The notes under the pieces: generated by a model
Databases searched by the model: none
What the model saw: only the letters and a program-made list of their open reading frames with translations
Told to the model about the DNA's origin: nothing
Assembly: GCA_036583965.1 (NCBI GenBank)
Contig: JAZBQD010000015.1
Location: 85,015,309 to 85,079,308, forward strand
Direction: 5' to 3'
DNA from: Prunella strophiata
Taxonomy: Eukaryota; Chordata; Aves; Passeriformes; Prunellidae
DNA length: 64,000 nucleotides
In this document: positions 61,654 to 64,000 of the stretch, in pieces
Numbering within the stretch: the first letter of the stretch is position 1
How the letters are laid out: each line of letters opens with the position of its first letter
Position numbers and translations under genes: made by a program

Positions 61654-62792
61654 GTTCTTTATGGGGCATGAAGCAAAAGATGTTCCTGGTTACCTCCTAA
61701 ATTGTCAGCTGTTTGGTTTGTGCAGTCAGCACAGACTTCTTGTAGCCTCTGTATATGAGTTGCCTTGCTTATCCTGTGTAGCCAACAGTTGTCTGGGATT
61801 GAACATTATTTTCTAAATTCAGAGATTGAAATAATTCAAATTTTAAAATTGTTTATTGTTTAAATTTTTGAATTTGCTTCTGATTTATAAATATTTTTGG
61901 ATGACAACAGGATGTACTATTCTTTTGCTGCTGTAGCTTTTCCCCTAGCTTTTTTTTTCCTCCCATATATTTTGTAGTATTCTTGGAGGATGGTGATTTA
62001 AACCTTAAAAACCCAATTTTTACTTCAAAAGCAGCAGCAGCTAAAGTCTGCTTTTGTCTAGATCTGGAGGGGAAAAAAAATCTACAGTACATTTCCCTTT
62101 CACAGTAGCATAATCCTGCCTTATTAGAGTTGCAGCAGTGACCACAAAATATTTATTTGAGGGCTAGACGTTTCCATTAGGGTTTTGTTTATGAAATATT
62201 TTAACACATCTCAGTCATTTGTGCAAAATGTATAGTGTCTGCCAAACTTAACTCGACTCTTTCCACTTACTATCTCTAAATGGCAAGCTAGTAGCAGTTC
62301 CATTTAGCACAGTATCCCTCACTCTGTGCATGCTTTTCTCCCTCTAATCAGAAGAGAAGTATAGAAAACATGCAGAAGTTCATTGCTTCTCCCTGAACCA
62401 CTTGACTTAGCAGTTGGCAGTATCTCAGTGGCATAAATAATTTAGGCTGACAGCTCCCCTGGCTTTCTGAAGGGGGTGGAATGCTAGTTCATTGGTATAT
62501 AAACACATGGGTTTATTAGTTCTTCAAATCACAGTTCCTCATTAGAACTGATATATCTGTGACTCAGCTGCACACTTTATCTCCTACTGAGCCTCTTTCT
62601 GTCATGCATGTTCTTACACATGTGCCAAGGCTCTGTCACTTACCATCTCTCCTGAGGAATGTTTTTGTGTTTGCTTGCAGCAAGGTTACACATGAAGCCT
62701 GCAACTTTTTGTAAAAGACTTTGAATGGATTGCAAGTTTGGTTTGTTGCTTACACGTTGGTCTAGTGAGGTTTTTTTTCCCTTTTTCTGAAG
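61654..62792 (+). other. RREB1: RREB1 intron between exons E and F
   Basis: 1139 bp with a weak GTTCTT donor and a TTTTTCTGAAG acceptor. Nothing else recognised. Confidence 0.88.
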
Positions 62793-62932
62793 GTTGTCGA
62801 GGATGGCCATTCCGGTGAAGGGGATAAGAGAGCTGACGATGAAGTTTATCATTGTCCAGTGTGTTTCAAAGACTTTTTTTGCAAGTATGGGCTGGAGTCC
62901 CACATGGAGACACATCCAGATAATTCATTGAG
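62793..62932 (+). CDS. RREB1: RREB1 coding exon F: zinc finger 4 (exon complete, gene continues)
   Basis: The exon is 140 bp. It follows a T/C-rich tract ending TTTCTGAAG and ends at TTGAG|GTAAGAG, a strong donor. It enters in phase 0 and leaves in phase 2. It encodes [18 protein letters not shown], then a full C2H2 finger, [23 protein letters not shown], with both Cys and both His ligands correctly spaced, and ends PDNSLR with the Arg codon split. The extra Cys in DFFCKYG is not a ligand by spacing. This is the last exon of the gene in the window; 62933-64000 has no further recognisable exon. Confidence 0.96.
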
Positions 62933-64000
62933 GTAAGAGATAGTACCCAGAGTGTTTCTGGTCACCAGACAGCCTGAAGAAGCCTGCTGTGGAGGGGCAG
63001 GAGCCCCTCAGCCCCTTGCACTGTTAACTGCCCCCCTTTGTGGTTTTGAGCAGTTTTTTAAATGGTTTGCCTCATCTTGTGTCACCAGGGTGCTGTAGGG
63101 TTTAATTTTATTATTTTTTGCAAATACAGGAAATCTTGCCAGTTAATAGCTGGAAATGTTTTTAGAAAAAATTAAAGCACTTTTTCCTCCTGTCAAAACG
63201 CACCACTGTTACATAAAACTGTAAAATGCCAACACTGCAAAATTTTAACAAGATGAACTGAAGATGCTTAAAACTTGATAAAAAACTCAATAAAAGTATT
63301 CAGGTATCATCCTATAAGATTATTCTGCTTGTGGAGAAGGCAGCATGGATAGAAAGGGTTTTTCAGTCATTGGAGTGAGTGAAGGCTAGATGAGTTTCTG
63401 GTTTCAGACTTTCAGTAAAATGTTTTATGCTTTTCTGCCTTTTGAGGTTAGGGAATGATGTGGATTTTGGCTTAAATGAGCTTTTCTTAACAAGGAAAAA
63501 GTATTTATTAATTGTTCGGGAAGGTGCTTGAATGTTGTGTTTTGATACAAGTAATTGCCTCTGGGACTCCTGAAACTGTTTTTATTTCTTGTTTTTTACC
63601 ATAGAAAAATGTAGAGCCAGATACATGAAGATACAAAAGAAATTTTTCATGTCTAGCTGAAACATGTAGAAAATCTGCTACTTTAGGAAAGGAGATTGTC
63701 CAGTTTGCAGAAGCTTCGTCAAAATTTTAAACTTATTTTGGAACATTTGACTCTAATGATCTTTTTGAAAGCGTGAGGAATTGATCATCTTGAAGTATCA
63801 ACACTCACTTCTGGATTCTTAATAGAATGGCATGGAGCAGAGGCATCCCAGTGTATTAAATGGGATTCATTTTATTAAATTTTCCCTTTTAAAATTTTTT
63901 ATTTAGAAAACCTTGGTAAATACATGTAAAATACTTTTTAAAGGCATTGTTAATGTTGCAGTTACTGGGGAAAGGAGTTGAAAGCTTGGTCCCATTCAAT
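62933..64000 (+). other. RREB1: Start of the RREB1 intron after exon F
   Basis: It begins at a strong GTAAGAG donor. No further exon is recognised before the window ends. The next exon should begin by completing the split Arg codon (one base, phase 2). Confidence 0.85.

Larger units (their letters stand above)
35501..62932 (+). other. RREB1: RREB1 gene, 5' coding portion (partial; six coding exons and their introns)
   Basis: Six exons splice in frame to encode 288 codons, counting one split codon at each end. Phases agree at every junction: the first exon enters needing two bases; later joins are phase 1, 0, 0, 2 and 0, and the last exon leaves in phase 2. The product aligns by eye with the start of vertebrate RREB1: the DLSSI-MMSAVM segment, the [16 protein letters not shown] junction, and fingers of C-X2-C-X12-H-X3-H form. 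RREB1 is a nuclear factor that binds Ras-responsive elements and acts with Ras/MAPK and TGF-beta/SMAD signalling (family knowledge). The rest of the protein lies 3' of the window; promoter and first exon(s) are probably 5' of it or unrecognised in 1-35500. Identity is very secure; exact transcript structure is not. Confidence 0.96.

Overview
The window is vertebrate nuclear DNA carrying the 5' coding part of one gene, RREB1 (Ras-responsive element-binding protein 1, a C2H2 zinc-finger transcription factor), on the + strand. Six coding exons are recognised (35501-35620, 36956-37158, 41574-41663, 42989-43152, 61509-61653, 62793-62932). Their phases join without a break into one 288-codon stretch, incomplete at both ends. 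It holds an acidic N-terminal extension, the conserved segment that forms the N-terminus of mammalian RREB1, and the first four zinc fingers. The rest of the protein lies beyond base 64000. Everything else is intron or 5' flanking/intronic DNA; I found no second gene, no rRNA or tRNA gene, and no autonomous mobile element.

The host is most likely a bird, or at least a sauropsid. The exons are close to amniote RREB1, Alu/B1/L1-type repeats are absent, recognisable interspersed repeats are sparse, and the one clear SINE is an ancient amniote type. This placement is an inference from gene identity and repeat content.

Layout. 1-35500: sequence upstream of the first recognised exon, presumably a 5' intron. 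It holds a 500-bp perfect TTTG array flanked by two nearly identical 253-bp direct copies (9821-10826), three CpG-enriched patches (about 10.83-11.06, 14.22-14.52 and 23.87-24.24 kb) that could be unrecognised 5' exons or regulatory DNA, a GC-rich segment (27.3-29.1 kb), G-quadruplex-type motifs, a perfect hairpin (13712-13747) and a perfect palindrome (22129-22142). 35501-37158: exons A and B (N-terminus). 37159-41573: intron with a nearly full-length 5S-rRNA-headed, Deu-domain-like SINE (about 40905-41390) ending roughly 180 bp before the next exon. 41574-43152: exons C and D (fingers 1, 2 and most of 3). 43153-61508: an 18.4-kb intron that splits finger 3. 61509-62932: exons E and F (end of finger 3, basic nuclear-localisation-type patch, finger 4).

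The most interesting observations are the SINE beside the zinc-finger exons, the TTTG array with its duplicated flanks (a real expansion or an assembly artefact), the reading frame upstream of the mammalian start position where the equivalent Met codon is Val, and the CpG patches. No new multigene system is present.
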